A DNA stretch of 58,063 nucleotides from an uncultured Lachnospiraceae bacterium (GTDB lineage: Bacteria; Bacillota; Clostridia; Lachnospirales; Lachnospiraceae). The position numbers were made by a program, and so were the translations under genes. The stretch's first letter is position 1. Every line of letters starts with the position of its first letter. A model generated the notes under the pieces. The model did not search any database. It was not told the DNA's origin and saw nothing but the letters and a program-made list of their open reading frames with translations. Positions 34,789 through 42,821 of the stretch are shown here, piece by piece. Location: NCBI GenBank assembly GCA_910577785.1, contig CAJTNT010000025.1, positions 1 through 58,063 on the forward strand, written 5' to 3'.

Positions 34789-35351
34789 GGAGCGCATTCA
34801 CCTACTTTCAACTGTATTTTCGATAATTCCCTGGTCAGGCTCTGCAGCCTGCTCTTGACGCTGCTGTCCACAACCCTGTCCCCAATGCGAATTACCATGC
34901 CGCCGATCAGGCTTTCATCCACACGATAATGCATCTCAAATTCCACATATTTCGTAGATTCCAGCAATTTTTCCCGCACCTGCCCTTTCTGACTGTCCGT
35001 AAGCGGCATGGGCGCAGTCACATAGGCGGTGCCGATGTTCTTATATTCTTTTACCTGGTCAATGAAATATGTGAACACAGATTCCATTTCACCGTAATGA
35101 CCTTTGGAAACAAGCATGCGCATAAGCCCAGTGACCTCGTCCCGGACCCTGCCTTTAAAAATTTGTTCCAGAATCTCTATCTTCTCTTCTTTTACGATTT
35201 TCGGGTGATTCATCAGTTTGGAAAGCTCGTTGTCATCTCGAAGAATCTGCCGTATGCCTCTTGCTTCTTCCAACATTTCATCCACCTGACCAGATTCCAC
35301 AGCAAGCTCAAACAGTGCATCCCCATATGTTTTGGATACTAGCTTTGCCAT
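34785..35351 (-). CDS. atpH: F1Fo ATP synthase delta subunit
   Basis: Peripheral-stalk connector (OSCP homologue), 188 aa. Family features are YGDALFELAVESGQVDEM near the start, MRMLVSKGHYGEM in the middle and the C-terminal SLIGGMVIRIGDRVVDSSVK. It overlaps both neighbours (atpF and atpA), consistent with translational coupling. Confidence 0.96.
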   Translation of the reverse strand: MAKLVSKTYGDALFELAVESGQVDEMLEEARGIRQILRDDNELSKLMNHPKIVKEEKIEILEQIFKGRVRDEVTGLMRMLVSKGHYGEMESVFTYFIDQVKEYKNIGTAYVTAPMPLTDSQKGQVREKLLESTKYVEFEMHYRVDESLIGGMVIRIGDRVVDSSVKSRLQSLTRELSKIQLKVGECAP

Positions 35352-35854
35352 GTACTCTCACCTATTTCCTTCAATGTCTCTTCCACCAGCTTATCCTGGA
35401 TGGACGTGTTGATCTGGGCAGCAACTACCTTACCTGCCATCAGGGAAGCAATGACTACCATTTCCTGCTTGGCCTCATCCATCACACGCTTCTTCTCTAA
35501 CATTGCCTCTTCGTTCGCGCGCTTGATGATGCGGGCAGCCTCTTCCTTCGCCTCATCCACAATCTTCGCTTCATTCTTCAAAGCTTTCTGGCGGGCCTCA
35601 CTTAAGATTCCCTCAGCTTCCTTCTCAATCCCTTTGATCTTTGCGTCATATTCTTTCTTGATGGCAGACGCCTCTTCCCGCTCCTTGCGGGCGGTGTCTA
35701 TATCATTCTTGATACGATCCTGCCTGTCCTTGAGCATCTTCTTTGCCGGATTAAACAGCAGATAAGACATCAGAGCGAACAGGAACAGGATAGCCAGAAT
35801 CGAAAGCACTGTGTCATGCAGCAGCTGGGGGTTTAAGCCAAATAACTGTTCCAA
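35339..35854 (-). CDS. atpF: F1Fo ATP synthase subunit b
   Basis: Peripheral stalk, 171 aa: one N-terminal membrane helix (LLHDTVLSILAILFLFALMS) followed by a long charged helix. The start is taken as TTG 35854, because GGAGG lies 8 nt upstream and the protein then opens LEQLFGLNPQ, right before the membrane helix. An in-frame ATG at 35935 would add 27 residues encoded by the intergenic tandem repeat and is unlikely. It overlaps atpH by 13 bp. Confidence 0.94.
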   Translation of the reverse strand: MEQLFGLNPQLLHDTVLSILAILFLFALMSYLLFNPAKKMLKDRQDRIKNDIDTARKEREEASAIKKEYDAKIKGIEKEAEGILSEARQKALKNEAKIVDEAKEEAARIIKRANEEAMLEKKRVMDEAKQEMVVIASLMAGKVVAAQINTSIQDKLVEETLKEIGESTWQS

Positions 35855-35870
35855 GGCTTGCGCCTCCTTT

Positions 35871-36013
35871 CCTAATTTTTGCACATCTTTTTGTGCATAA
35901 AGGGATACCCGTAGGGTGTTTCCTAATATTTGCACATCTTTTTGTGCATATAGGGATACCCGTTAGGGTGTTTCCTAATTTTTGCACATCTTTTTGTGCA
36001 TAAAGGGATACCC
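35871..36013. repeat. Tandem 51/52-bp repeats between atpE and atpF
   Basis: Nearly three units: 35871-35921 (51 bp), 35922-35973 (52 bp) and a partial 35974-36013. Each contains tgcacatctttttgtgca (6-bp stem) and agggataccc, so the mRNA would carry a string of small hairpins. The array fills exactly the space between the atpE stop and the atpF ribosome-binding site. Confidence 0.92.
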
Positions 36014-36270
36014 TATACCAATGGCTGTACGAACATCAAAAGGATTGCTACCAGCAAGCCATACAGACCGGTTGTCTCGGCTACGGCCTGGCCCAAAAGC
36101 ATGGTAGAAGTAATGTCGGATTTGGCGCCGGGATTCCTTCCTACGGCTGATGCTGCGTGGCCGGCTGCAATACCCTGCCCGATACCAGGGCCGATACCTG
36201 CGATAACTGCAAGACCTGCGCCGATTGCTGAACAAGCTCTGATTAATTCTGCACCTGTAATGTTGTCCAT
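36013..36270 (-). CDS. atpE: F1Fo ATP synthase subunit c, sodium-type signature
   Basis: Forms the membrane rotor ring, 85 aa, two helices joined by the polar loop GRNPGAK. The ion-carrying Glu is residue 65. All side chains that bind sodium in Ilyobacter-type rings are present at the same numbers: Q32, V63, E65, T66 (Ser in Ilyobacter), T67 and Y70 (QAVAETTGLY). AAGGAGGAAAAATTTT precedes the ATG. A sodium-translocating enzyme is therefore predicted. Confidence 0.97.
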   Translation of the reverse strand: MDNITGAELIRACSAIGAGLAVIAGIGPGIGQGIAAGHAASAVGRNPGAKSDITSTMLLGQAVAETTGLYGLLVAILLMFVQPLV

Positions 36271-36496
36271 AAAATTTTTCCTCCTTGGATTTCATAAAAT
36301 ATAGCCACCTGCACGTTGCAGGGGGATCTCTCACTCTTTTTGGGATTGGCTGATACTGCAAAACCCTGGCTTCCACGGCTCGGCCGTTCTCTCCTCTGCC
36401 TCGCCTGTGCCTGTCGGTACAGCTTCCATTCCTCCCATCCCAGGACAGCTTACCCATCCCAGGTCATTTTCGCGTAACAGCTTTCCATTGTTACGC

Positions 36497-37231
36497 CTAC
36501 TCTTCCTCCCCTATCGCATTGCTGATATAAGTCATAGTCAGCATACAGAACACATAGGTCTGGATACACCCTGAGAACACGTCAAAATATGCATGCAGTG
36601 CTCCTGGCCAGAAGTATGCTACTTTTGACAGCAATGCGTAAATCAATGCCATGATAATGGTTCCAGACAATACGTTTGCAAACAGACGCAAAGACAGGGA
36701 AATCGGCACTGCGATTTCACTGATCAGGTTAATCGGAAACCAAATCGGCAGCCATGGCGGCAATGGCGAACACATATCTGTCCAAATCTGCTTCGGCGTC
36801 TGGTATTTAAACTGATTGAAATGGATCAGGATAAAACTCAGCAATGCCAATGGCAGCGTTACGCCGTAATCCGCCGTGGGTGGCCTTAAGCCAAACAGGC
36901 CGGAAAGGTTTGATATCAGGATAAAGATAAAAATCGTCCCTACGTAATTCACAAACTTCCCGCCGCACTTCCCCATCGTGCCGCACACCATCTTTTCCAG
37001 CATCTCCACAATCAGCTCCACCACGTTCTGGAACCCGCCCGGAACCTCGGACGCGTGCTTCATGGCGCGGTTTGCCGCAACGGAAAAGCCAATCAGGATA
37101 ATCATGACAATTAGGATACTCACATGGGTTGTAGTGATCCAGAAGGTATGGCCAAACAGCTCATAAGAAAACAGTCCATGCACCATAATGTCAATATCCG
37201 ACCCGGAAGACAGTAAAATTGAACCCAACAC
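36497..37231 (-). CDS. atpB: F1Fo ATP synthase subunit a
   Basis: Stator channel subunit, 244 aa, five to six membrane helices. The essential Arg is in PISLSLRLFANVLSGT, and LSGLFGLRPPTADYGVTL is the conserved mid-protein segment. GTG 37231 has AAGGAGGTG upstream. The following 226 bp before atpE have no gene; they contain GC-rich short inverted segments only. Confidence 0.96.
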   Translation of the reverse strand: MLGSILLSSGSDIDIMVHGLFSYELFGHTFWITTTHVSILIVMIILIGFSVAANRAMKHASEVPGGFQNVVELIVEMLEKMVCGTMGKCGGKFVNYVGTIFIFILISNLSGLFGLRPPTADYGVTLPLALLSFILIHFNQFKYQTPKQIWTDMCSPLPPWLPIWFPINLISEIAVPISLSLRLFANVLSGTIIMALIYALLSKVAYFWPGALHAYFDVFSGCIQTYVFCMLTMTYISNAIGEEE

Positions 37232-37245
37232 TCTCTCACCTCCTT

Positions 37246-37677
37246 CTAAATTTTCTTATTTTTTATTCTGCGGCCATGGAGGGACCTGCCCTGAAGCGCC
37301 ACAATAAATTTATGTGTAAAGGGCTGCAAATAAGCAGCTATCTTCAGCCCCATCACGCCTGCAAACATGGCAATTACATTGCCGATTTTCAAATACCACA
37401 CCGCCAGGAATGCCGCTACCAGCACGACATAGCGCACTACGGCATAGAGCAGGGGCTTCCTGGAAGAACGATTTTCTTCCATGGCTTCTACGGTATCCAG
37501 GATAACAATCGCCATATTGACGGCCATGCCGGCCGCCAAAGCCACGCCAATCCACAGACCCACTGTATATTGTATGCGGTCCCCTACAAACCATATCCCT
37601 ACGAGCCAGAGCGCCAGCCCATAGAACACAATCCCCAATAGTAATCCTGGAAGAGCCTGATTAATCCTTCTTAACAT
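37246..37677 (-). CDS. atpI: ATP synthase subunit I (AtpI-like)
   Basis: A 143-aa protein with four predicted membrane helices, in the place usually taken by AtpI, which assists c-ring assembly. Sequence conservation in this family is low; the pattern GLWIGVALAAGMAVNMAIVI and the position directly before atpB support the call. It overlaps the preceding small gene by 17 bp. Confidence 0.85.
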   Translation of the reverse strand: MLRRINQALPGLLLGIVFYGLALWLVGIWFVGDRIQYTVGLWIGVALAAGMAVNMAIVILDTVEAMEENRSSRKPLLYAVVRYVVLVAAFLAVWYLKIGNVIAMFAGVMGLKIAAYLQPFTHKFIVALQGRSLHGRRIKNKKI

Positions 37678-37897
37678 TATCCTCCTTATCGGAATAAATC
37701 CGTTTTGCCATCATGAAAATGTTACGGAAGCCTGCCAGCGCCCCGGCGAGAAAAAACGGGATTGTAATCCAGTCCATGGAAAATTTCCTGCCGATATAAA
37801 CCCCCGCAGCAGTACATAAGCAGATTGGGACTATCATATTGATCCCAAACTGTGTAATCAATACCAGGGAGCGGTACACGCTTTTATCGTATTTCAC
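37661..37897 (-). CDS. AtpZ-like small membrane protein
   Basis: A 78-aa two-helix protein (LITQFGINMIVPICLCTAAG, then a second helix ITIPFFLAGALAGF), matching the AtpZ / putative F1Fo Mg2+/Ca2+ transporter family found at the head of many atp operons. The GTG start has GAGG 6-7 nt upstream. It is the first gene behind the operon promoter. Confidence 0.85.
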   Translation of the reverse strand: MKYDKSVYRSLVLITQFGINMIVPICLCTAAGVYIGRKFSMDWITIPFFLAGALAGFRNIFMMAKRIYSDKEDNVKKD

Positions 37898-37953
37898 TTG
37901 AAGACCTCACTTCCCTCATGATCTGTCAACTTCTCACAAACCCTATCCTGCCT

Positions 37954-37982
37954 ATTATATCTACTTTTGAGCAAAATGTCTA
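37954..37982 (-). promoter_or_regulatory. atp operon promoter
   Basis: On the - strand TAGACA (37982-37977), 17 bp, TATAAT (37959-37954). It matches five of six bases at -35 and all six at -10, about 55 bp before the first start codon. Confidence 0.85.
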
Positions 37983-38044
37983 TTAGTTCCGCTTTATTTT
38001 TAAAAATATTTTCCTAACCTATGAATCAGCCATAGGAAACCGTA

Positions 38045-39013
38045 TTAGAACTTTATCAGTTTTGCCATATTCTTGCGGTTAGCCTCTGTGTTGGCAGAAA
38101 AATCGCTTTCCTCAATCTCTACCGGATCCTTGCCGGCAGACTTTTCCACCAGCTGATAAAATTGGCTTTCCGTCACTTCCTGCTTATCCCAATACCAATA
38201 TGCATCCTTTGGGGCGTCAGTTACCTGTATGTCTTCCGAGCCCATCTGGCTTACTGTCCCATCTTCAGAAATTTTGTAATAGAAGGAATGGTAGCCCATG
38301 CCAAAATACTGCGTCACGACATAGCCCGTTTTCGGATAATAGCATTTTATCTTATCATTCCTGGTAAGCTCCCGGATCTCCTTGTCACGATAGCAATACA
38401 CCGCTTCATATCCCTCATAATGGGAGGGCTGGCCAATATTAGAGAGTACCAGCTCCGGCACTCCGTCCGCATTGACGTCCGCGATTACGAATCGGAATTC
38501 GTCCTACTGGTATTTGCCCTTATATGGGTTATCTGACCATTCAATCCAATCCTGCCTTAAATATCTGCGGTATGCCTGGATAGCCCTTTTGGCCTTCCTG
38601 CTCAGGGTAACCTTCACCCTGCAGGACGCCTTCTTCCCTCCTGCTTTGGCGGTTATAGTAGCATTCCCCACAGAAATTCCTGTAACCTTCCCGTTTTTCA
38701 CCTTTGCCACCTTCTTGTCGCTGCTGTACCAAGATACCTTTTTATCCGCTGCGCCAGCCAGGGAGCCCTCTGCTGTCAGCTTCTTGCTGCCCCCAACCTT
38801 TACCGTCAGCCTCTTTACGTTAAGAGACAGCTCCTTCTCCTTATCAGCCTCCCTGGCATCTTCTGGCATAGAATTGGCATCCGATGTTATGCCCGCCCCT
38901 TCTTGTATGTCTATGCGCTGAAACTCTGAAGCCTGCGCAGGAACCCCTCCCAACAGGCACAGGGCTGCTGCCAGCGACCATGCGGCAAACAGGCGGCCTG
39001 CCTTCTTCTCCAT
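38045..39013 (-). pseudogene. Secreted Ig-like protein interrupted by an in-frame amber codon
   Basis: Reading from ATG 39013 (AAGGAGGG upstream): a signal peptide (cut near AQAS), an acidic linker, a BIG2-type Ig-like domain (VSWYSSDKKVAKVKNGKVTG, then NATITAKAGGKK) and a short helical stretch ending YKGKYQ, followed by TAG at 38506-38504. The same frame resumes at once with DEFRFVIADVNADG, then a GTG (38461) and PELVLSN, an acidic DxNxDG motif that is normally internal to a secreted domain. It then runs 138 codons to 38045. So this is one gene of about 322 codons with a single TAG, perhaps from AAG. It is either a recent nonsense mutation or read through. Confidence 0.85.
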
Positions 39014-39035
39014 ACTCCATCCCTCCTTTCTGCTC

Positions 39036-39500
39036 CTAACCTGGAAGCCCTTCCTCCAGAAGCCTGACTAATTTCTGGATTGATTTATTCAGCGTCTCAT
39101 AGCAGAGCCCGTATAACTGGAGGGAGCCTCCATAAGGGTCAATAATCTCCAATTCATCGCCTACCAGCTCTGTCAGGACATAAATCTCTGCCCCTGCTGC
39201 CTCCTCATACGTTTCCAGGATCTTCTGCCTCTGAAGCGCCCCCATTGTAATAATCAGATTCCCTTCCGCCAAATCCTCTGGCATAAGCTGCCTCGACATA
39301 TGCTGTTCCATATTTATCCCATTGCTAATCAGGACTGCCTCCGCCTTCTGGTTTAACGGCTCCGAAAAGAGCACCACCAGGCCGCGGCTCTCTACCTCTA
39401 TGGGATAGGGCAAGGTGTATTCTTTCAGAATTGCCTCCGCCATTGGCGCCCTGGCCGTGCCGCTATCACATACAAATATAATTTTATTACATTTTTTCAT
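39036..39500 (-). CDS. Low-molecular-weight protein tyrosine phosphatase-like protein
   Basis: A 154-aa cytoplasmic protein with the CX5R phosphate loop (VCDSGTARAP) just after the first strand and a C-terminal DPYGG that supplies the general-acid Asp of LMW-PTPs. The loop is CDSGTAR rather than the common CxGNxCR, so substrate preference may differ. AAAAGGG precedes the ATG. It is 53 bp after the Sua5/TsaC gene, matching the ywlC-ywlE type neighbourhood of Bacillus, where the phosphatase (YwlE) acts on phospho-arginine. Activity here is inferred. Confidence 0.85.
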   Translation of the reverse strand: MKKCNKIIFVCDSGTARAPMAEAILKEYTLPYPIEVESRGLVVLFSEPLNQKAEAVLISNGINMEQHMSRQLMPEDLAEGNLIITMGALQRQKILETYEEAAGAEIYVLTELVGDELEIIDPYGGSLQLYGLCYETLNKSIQKLVRLLEEGLPG

Positions 39501-39552
39501 ATTTTATCCCTTTTCTATTTCCTTCCCGCCGGATGTACCCAAGCGAATCCGT

Positions 39553-40689
39553 TCAGGCTTCTATTACCTGATGCCCCGCAGCCTTCAGCAGCCGGTTCAT
39601 CACAGCCTGTCCAAGCCCTGTAGAAGGGAAGCTTTCTGAATAAATCCTATCTACTCCCAACTGGTCAAACTCCCGCAAAATCCCATATAAATGCCTGGCA
39701 ATCGAATCCTCTGATGCCCTGGCGCCGATACTCTTGACAATTCCCGCCGCATAAAAGCCCTCCGTCTCATCTGTGGCGATAATCCCTATGCGTTTCCCAT
39801 CCGCAGCGCCTTCTTGGGCAAGGGCATTAATCCGTGCCTGCACCTGCTCCTGAACGCCTTCTACCAAAATCAGCTCCGCTTTGGGCGCATAATGTCTGTA
39901 CTTCATGCCAGGGGCTTTCGGCCGCAGTCTGCCATTTCCAGCATTTCTGATCTTTCCTGCCTGTCCGAAAGCCTGTCCCTGGACGCCCCCTGCGGCTGCG
40001 TTTCTTCCAGCCTCTGCCTGCTCCTGAGCCAGCCCGGGATCCATCCTTACCTCCCCGATCGCCTCCCGCAGCATTTCCTGGGTTATATAGCCTGGGCGCA
40101 GTACCGTGGGAATGGCTTCTGTAAAATCTACAATCGTTGATTCAATCCCAATCCCCACCGGGCCGCCATCCAGAATCATTGGAATCCGCCCTTCCAAATC
40201 TTCCGCCACGTGTTCTGCCAACGTGGGGCTGGGCCTCCCGGACGTATTGGCGCTGGGCGCAGCGATAAAGCCTCCGGCCTCCCGGATAAGAGCCAAGGCA
40301 ATCGGATGGCTGGGCATACGCACAGCCACCGTCTGCAGGCCGCCTGTGGTCTCTAAGGGGACGGCAGCGCCCTTCTCAAAAATCATCGTCAGCGGGCCCG
40401 GCCAGAACCTTTCAGCCAGCTTTTCTGCCTTGGGCGGGATGTGCAGGGCAATTTTCTTCAGGTCTTCCATATCAGAAATATGCACAATCAGCGGGTTGTC
40501 GGAAGGACGCCCCTTCGCTGCATAGATCTTCTGGGAAGCCTGCGGGTTCAGAGCATCTGCCCCAAGGCCATAGACTGTTTCTGTCGGAAACGCCACAAGG
40601 CTGCCTTCTCGAATCAATCTGGCAGCCATCTGGATGGTCTCTTTATTTTTCTGTCCGTCATATGTAAGCATTGCAACGGTTGTTTTCAT
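39553..40689 (-). CDS. Threonylcarbamoyl-AMP synthase, Sua5 type
   Basis: Makes threonylcarbamoyl-AMP for the t6A37 modification of ANN-decoding tRNAs. The N-terminal YrdC/TsaC domain (about residues 15-205) has FPTETVYGLG, KGRPSDNPLIVHI, FWPGPLTMI and SANTSGRPSPT. A linker rich in Gln/Ala follows and then the Sua5 C-terminal domain (KAPGMKYRHYAPKAEL to the end). The 378-aa length fits Sua5, with a slightly long linker. GAGGG lies about 7-10 nt before the ATG. Confidence 0.96.
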   Translation of the reverse strand: MKTTVAMLTYDGQKNKETIQMAARLIREGSLVAFPTETVYGLGADALNPQASQKIYAAKGRPSDNPLIVHISDMEDLKKIALHIPPKAEKLAERFWPGPLTMIFEKGAAVPLETTGGLQTVAVRMPSHPIALALIREAGGFIAAPSANTSGRPSPTLAEHVAEDLEGRIPMILDGGPVGIGIESTIVDFTEAIPTVLRPGYITQEMLREAIGEVRMDPGLAQEQAEAGRNAAAGGVQGQAFGQAGKIRNAGNGRLRPKAPGMKYRHYAPKAELILVEGVQEQVQARINALAQEGAADGKRIGIIATDETEGFYAAGIVKSIGARASEDSIARHLYGILREFDQLGVDRIYSESFPSTGLGQAVMNRLLKAAGHQVIEA

Positions 40690-41015
40690 GGTAATATCCC
40701 TCAGAGCGCTCTACTCTGCAGCCTATGCCTTACCGCATGGCATTTTCCTTGCCTGCTGGAATCATAATTGTCATTTATATGAAACTAGCAAGCGGCAACA
40801 TTTTTTTTATTATAACACATTTTCCATGAAAAACAAACACTGTCTTAAATTTTATCCTAAATTCTTCCTCTGCCCAGTTACTATTCACGGCCTGGAAGCC
40901 GCTCATAGTAACGATTCAGGTCGATATTTAGAGTTTTGCTACGCAAAAATCGCCCCTCACTCCTGAATCATGTTTTCACGAACCGTACCCTCACAGAATC
41001 GTACTTCCGCTCTCA
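40690..41015. other. Gene-free interval with promoter
   Basis: No gene is seen. On the - strand an extended -10 (TGTTATAAT; TATAAT at 40814-40809) with TTGTTT 16 bp upstream probably drives the Sua5 gene. Further right there are inverted pairs (ttactat/atagtaa near 40880-40915; gattcagg/cctgaatc near 40914-40970) that could form a nested RNA structure at the 3' end of the amidase transcript. Confidence 0.5.
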
Positions 41016-41711
41016 CTATTTCTCTTTTTCCAGCCCAAGGCATTGCAAAATCCCCTGCTCCACTGCACTTGCCACCTTATCCTGGTAATCGTCCGTAGCC
41101 AACCGTTCCGCCTCTTCATAGTTGCTCAGGAAGCCGCATTCCACAATTACCGTTGGAGATTCTGTCTTTTTTAACAGATAATAGCTCTCATTCGCTTTGG
41201 CTTCCCGGTGGTTGTTTTGGTCTAATTGCTGTACCAGGCATTTTTGGAGAATTTCTGCAAGCCGTTTGCCCTCTTTGGACTGCCCGTAATAAAAGACCTG
41301 CGCACCCGTCACCCTTTCGTCCGGATAGCTGTTTTGGTGGATGCTTACTGTAAATACAGGCTTTGCCTGGCTTACAATTTCACATCGCTTGCGCATATCC
41401 TCAACCTTCTGGTTTTTCGAGGACTGCTGATACAGGCCCCCGTCATCCGTACGGGTCATGACGACCTTAATGTTGTCCCCTTCCAGCAAGGTCTTGAGCT
41501 TGGTAGCAATTTTGAGGTTGATTTCCTTTTCTTTTACTTTATTGATGCCGATTTTCCCGGGATCGTCCCCCCCATGGCCCGCATCAATGACCACGCATAT
41601 CCCCCCGTCCTGATGGCTCATGCTGCCTATCACGCCGACGCCTTCCTTGGCAAAAAAACATGCCCCCAGGAGCAGGAGCACTGCCATGGCCACTTCCATT
41701 CTCTTTCTCAT
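41016..41711 (-). CDS. N-acetylmuramoyl-L-alanine amidase, CwlD-like
   Basis: A 231-aa Amidase_3 enzyme with an N-terminal membrane anchor (VAMAVLLLLGACFFA). The zinc site is complete: His in DAGHGGDDPG, Glu in KEKEINLKIA and His in VSIHQNSYP; the catalytic Glu is in VIVECGFLSN. Size and N-terminal anchor resemble CwlD, which prepares spore cortex muramic lactam, so a sporulation role is plausible but not shown. ATG 41711 (AAGG upstream) is preferred; an in-frame ATG at 41783 would add 24 residues. It is divergent from dcd. Confidence 0.88.
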   Translation of the reverse strand: MRKRMEVAMAVLLLLGACFFAKEGVGVIGSMSHQDGGICVVIDAGHGGDDPGKIGINKVKEKEINLKIATKLKTLLEGDNIKVVMTRTDDGGLYQQSSKNQKVEDMRKRCEIVSQAKPVFTVSIHQNSYPDERVTGAQVFYYGQSKEGKRLAEILQKCLVQQLDQNNHREAKANESYYLLKKTESPTVIVECGFLSNYEEAERLATDDYQDKVASAVEQGILQCLGLEKEK

Positions 41712-41818
41712 ATAGCGCACCTTACTTGCTTTTGTATATAAGTATGAAAGAAGCAAATAAAATATTCTCAACCCATAACCCATAATGTATTTCCCAAAAA
41801 CAAAATAGGCATTTTCCC

Positions 41819-41847
41819 TTGCAAACTCCCTGTGCAGAAGTTATAAT
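41819..41847 (+). promoter_or_regulatory. dcd promoter
   Basis: TTGCAA (41819-41824), 17-bp spacer, TATAAT (41842-41847), 51 bp before the dcd ATG. Confidence 0.85.
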
Positions 41848-41898
41848 AAAACCCAAACATCAAATACCCATCGAAACAAGCGCATAACAGGAGGCTCT

Positions 41899-42450
41899 AT
41901 GATTTTATCTGACGGTGAAATACAAAAATTAATCAAACAGGGCTGCTTACAGATCCGCCCGATGGAATTATCCCAAATCCAGCCTGCAAGTGTCGACATC
42001 CGCCTGGGAAATACTTTTTCCGTGCTGGAAGATTCCCCTAACGGGATTATCCGGCTGAGTGAAGAACGGCATTACAAGACGATACACACAGACACCTATT
42101 TACTGCTCCCTGGGCAGTTTGTGCTCGCCACTACCATGGAATACATTGCCCTGCCAAATAACTTGACTGCCTTTGTGGAAGGGCGCAGCTCTCTGGGCAG
42201 GCTGGGGCTATTTATCCAAAATGCCGGTTGGGTAGACCCTGGCTTTGAAGGTGAAATTACCCTTGAACTGTTCAATGCCAACCGCTATGCCATTGAACTG
42301 CAGGCCGGGCACCGGCTTGGCCAGCTCGTATTTGCCCGCATGGGCGAGGACGCGCTGCACCCCTATTGCGGAAAGTACCAGGGGCAGAAGGGCGCTACTG
42401 GTTCCAGAGTTTTTATGGATTTTCCTCTTGACATTCCTGATATCCAGTAG
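41899..42450 (+). CDS. dcd: dCTP deaminase
   Basis: Deaminates dCTP to dUTP for thymidylate synthesis. The 183-aa protein has the trimeric dUTPase-fold motifs: ASVDIRLGNTFSV, FVEGRSSLGRLGLF with the conserved Arg/Ser/Ser, and AGWVDPGFEGEITLEL carrying the catalytic Glu. AGGAGG lies 6-7 nt before the ATG. It is a single-gene unit; the FMN riboswitch starts 25 bp after its stop and belongs to the next transcript or to a read-through one. Confidence 0.95.
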   Translation: MILSDGEIQKLIKQGCLQIRPMELSQIQPASVDIRLGNTFSVLEDSPNGIIRLSEERHYKTIHTDTYLLLPGQFVLATTMEYIALPNNLTAFVEGRSSLGRLGLFIQNAGWVDPGFEGEITLELFNANRYAIELQAGHRLGQLVFARMGEDALHPYCGKYQGQKGATGSRVFMDFPLDIPDIQ

Positions 42451-42475
42451 TAGAATATGGCCATAAGTAAATATT

Positions 42476-42615
42476 GTTCTTCAGGGCAGGGTGACTTTTT
42501 ATAAGAATTCCCGACCGACGGTGATACCCCACAGAGGGCAAGTCCGTGAGCCGCAGGGCATGATTTGGTGAGAATCCAAAACCGACAGTACAGTCTGGAT
42601 GGGAGAAGACGAACC
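42476..42615 (+). promoter_or_regulatory. FMN riboswitch (RFN element)
   Basis: All conserved blocks are present in order: cttcagggcagggtg, aattcccgaccgacggt, agtccgtgagcc, gatttggtgagaatccaa, accgacagtacagtctgg and atgggagaaga. It precedes an intrinsic terminator and the riboflavin genes. FMN binding should favour termination and shut off ribU-ribD-ribE-ribBA-ribH. Confidence 0.97.
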
Positions 42616-42649
42616 GTTTTCGCACATATTGTGAAGATGTAACAGATAT

Positions 42650-42679
42650 GCCTTGAATCTATGGATTCAGGGCTTTTTT
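42650..42679 (+). terminator. Riboswitch-controlled terminator
   Basis: gccttgaatc (42650-42659) pairs with gattcagggc (42664-42673) with one G-U pair; six T follow. It is the expression platform of the FMN riboswitch. Confidence 0.9.
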
Positions 42680-42730
42680 CTATATTGCCTATCTGCTTCT
42701 TCTCCTGTCTCCGCCCCTTCCGTTTCTGTT

Positions 42731-42766
42731 GCGATACTCATGGCAGATTTCATCGGCCATGAGCAT
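42731..42766. repeat. 36-bp dispersed palindromic repeat, copy 2
   Basis: Matches 19454-19489 with two substitutions. The palindrome is atactcatggc ... gccatgagcat. This copy lies in the ribU leader, after the riboswitch terminator and 55 bp before the start codon. Confidence 0.8.
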
Positions 42767-42821
42767 GACAAATATACCAATTTTATTTTTCTCAATATCA
42801 TAAGCAAAGGAGCGTATTACC

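Noticed and set aside
35855..35935. N-terminal extension of atpF from ATG 35935
   Set aside because: It would be encoded by the tandem repeat. The strong ribosome-binding site and the normal subunit b start are at TTG 35854.
35975..36457. Open frame antisense-like to atpE and its leader
   Set aside because: It lies over the c-subunit gene in another frame and ends in the intergenic repeat. Arg/Ser-rich composition is typical of a shadow.
38045..38461. Treating the 138-codon part as an independent gene starting at GTG 38461
   Set aside because: There is no ribosome-binding site, the start would cut through a DxNxDG domain, and the same frame continues upstream to the amber codon and the signal-peptide part.
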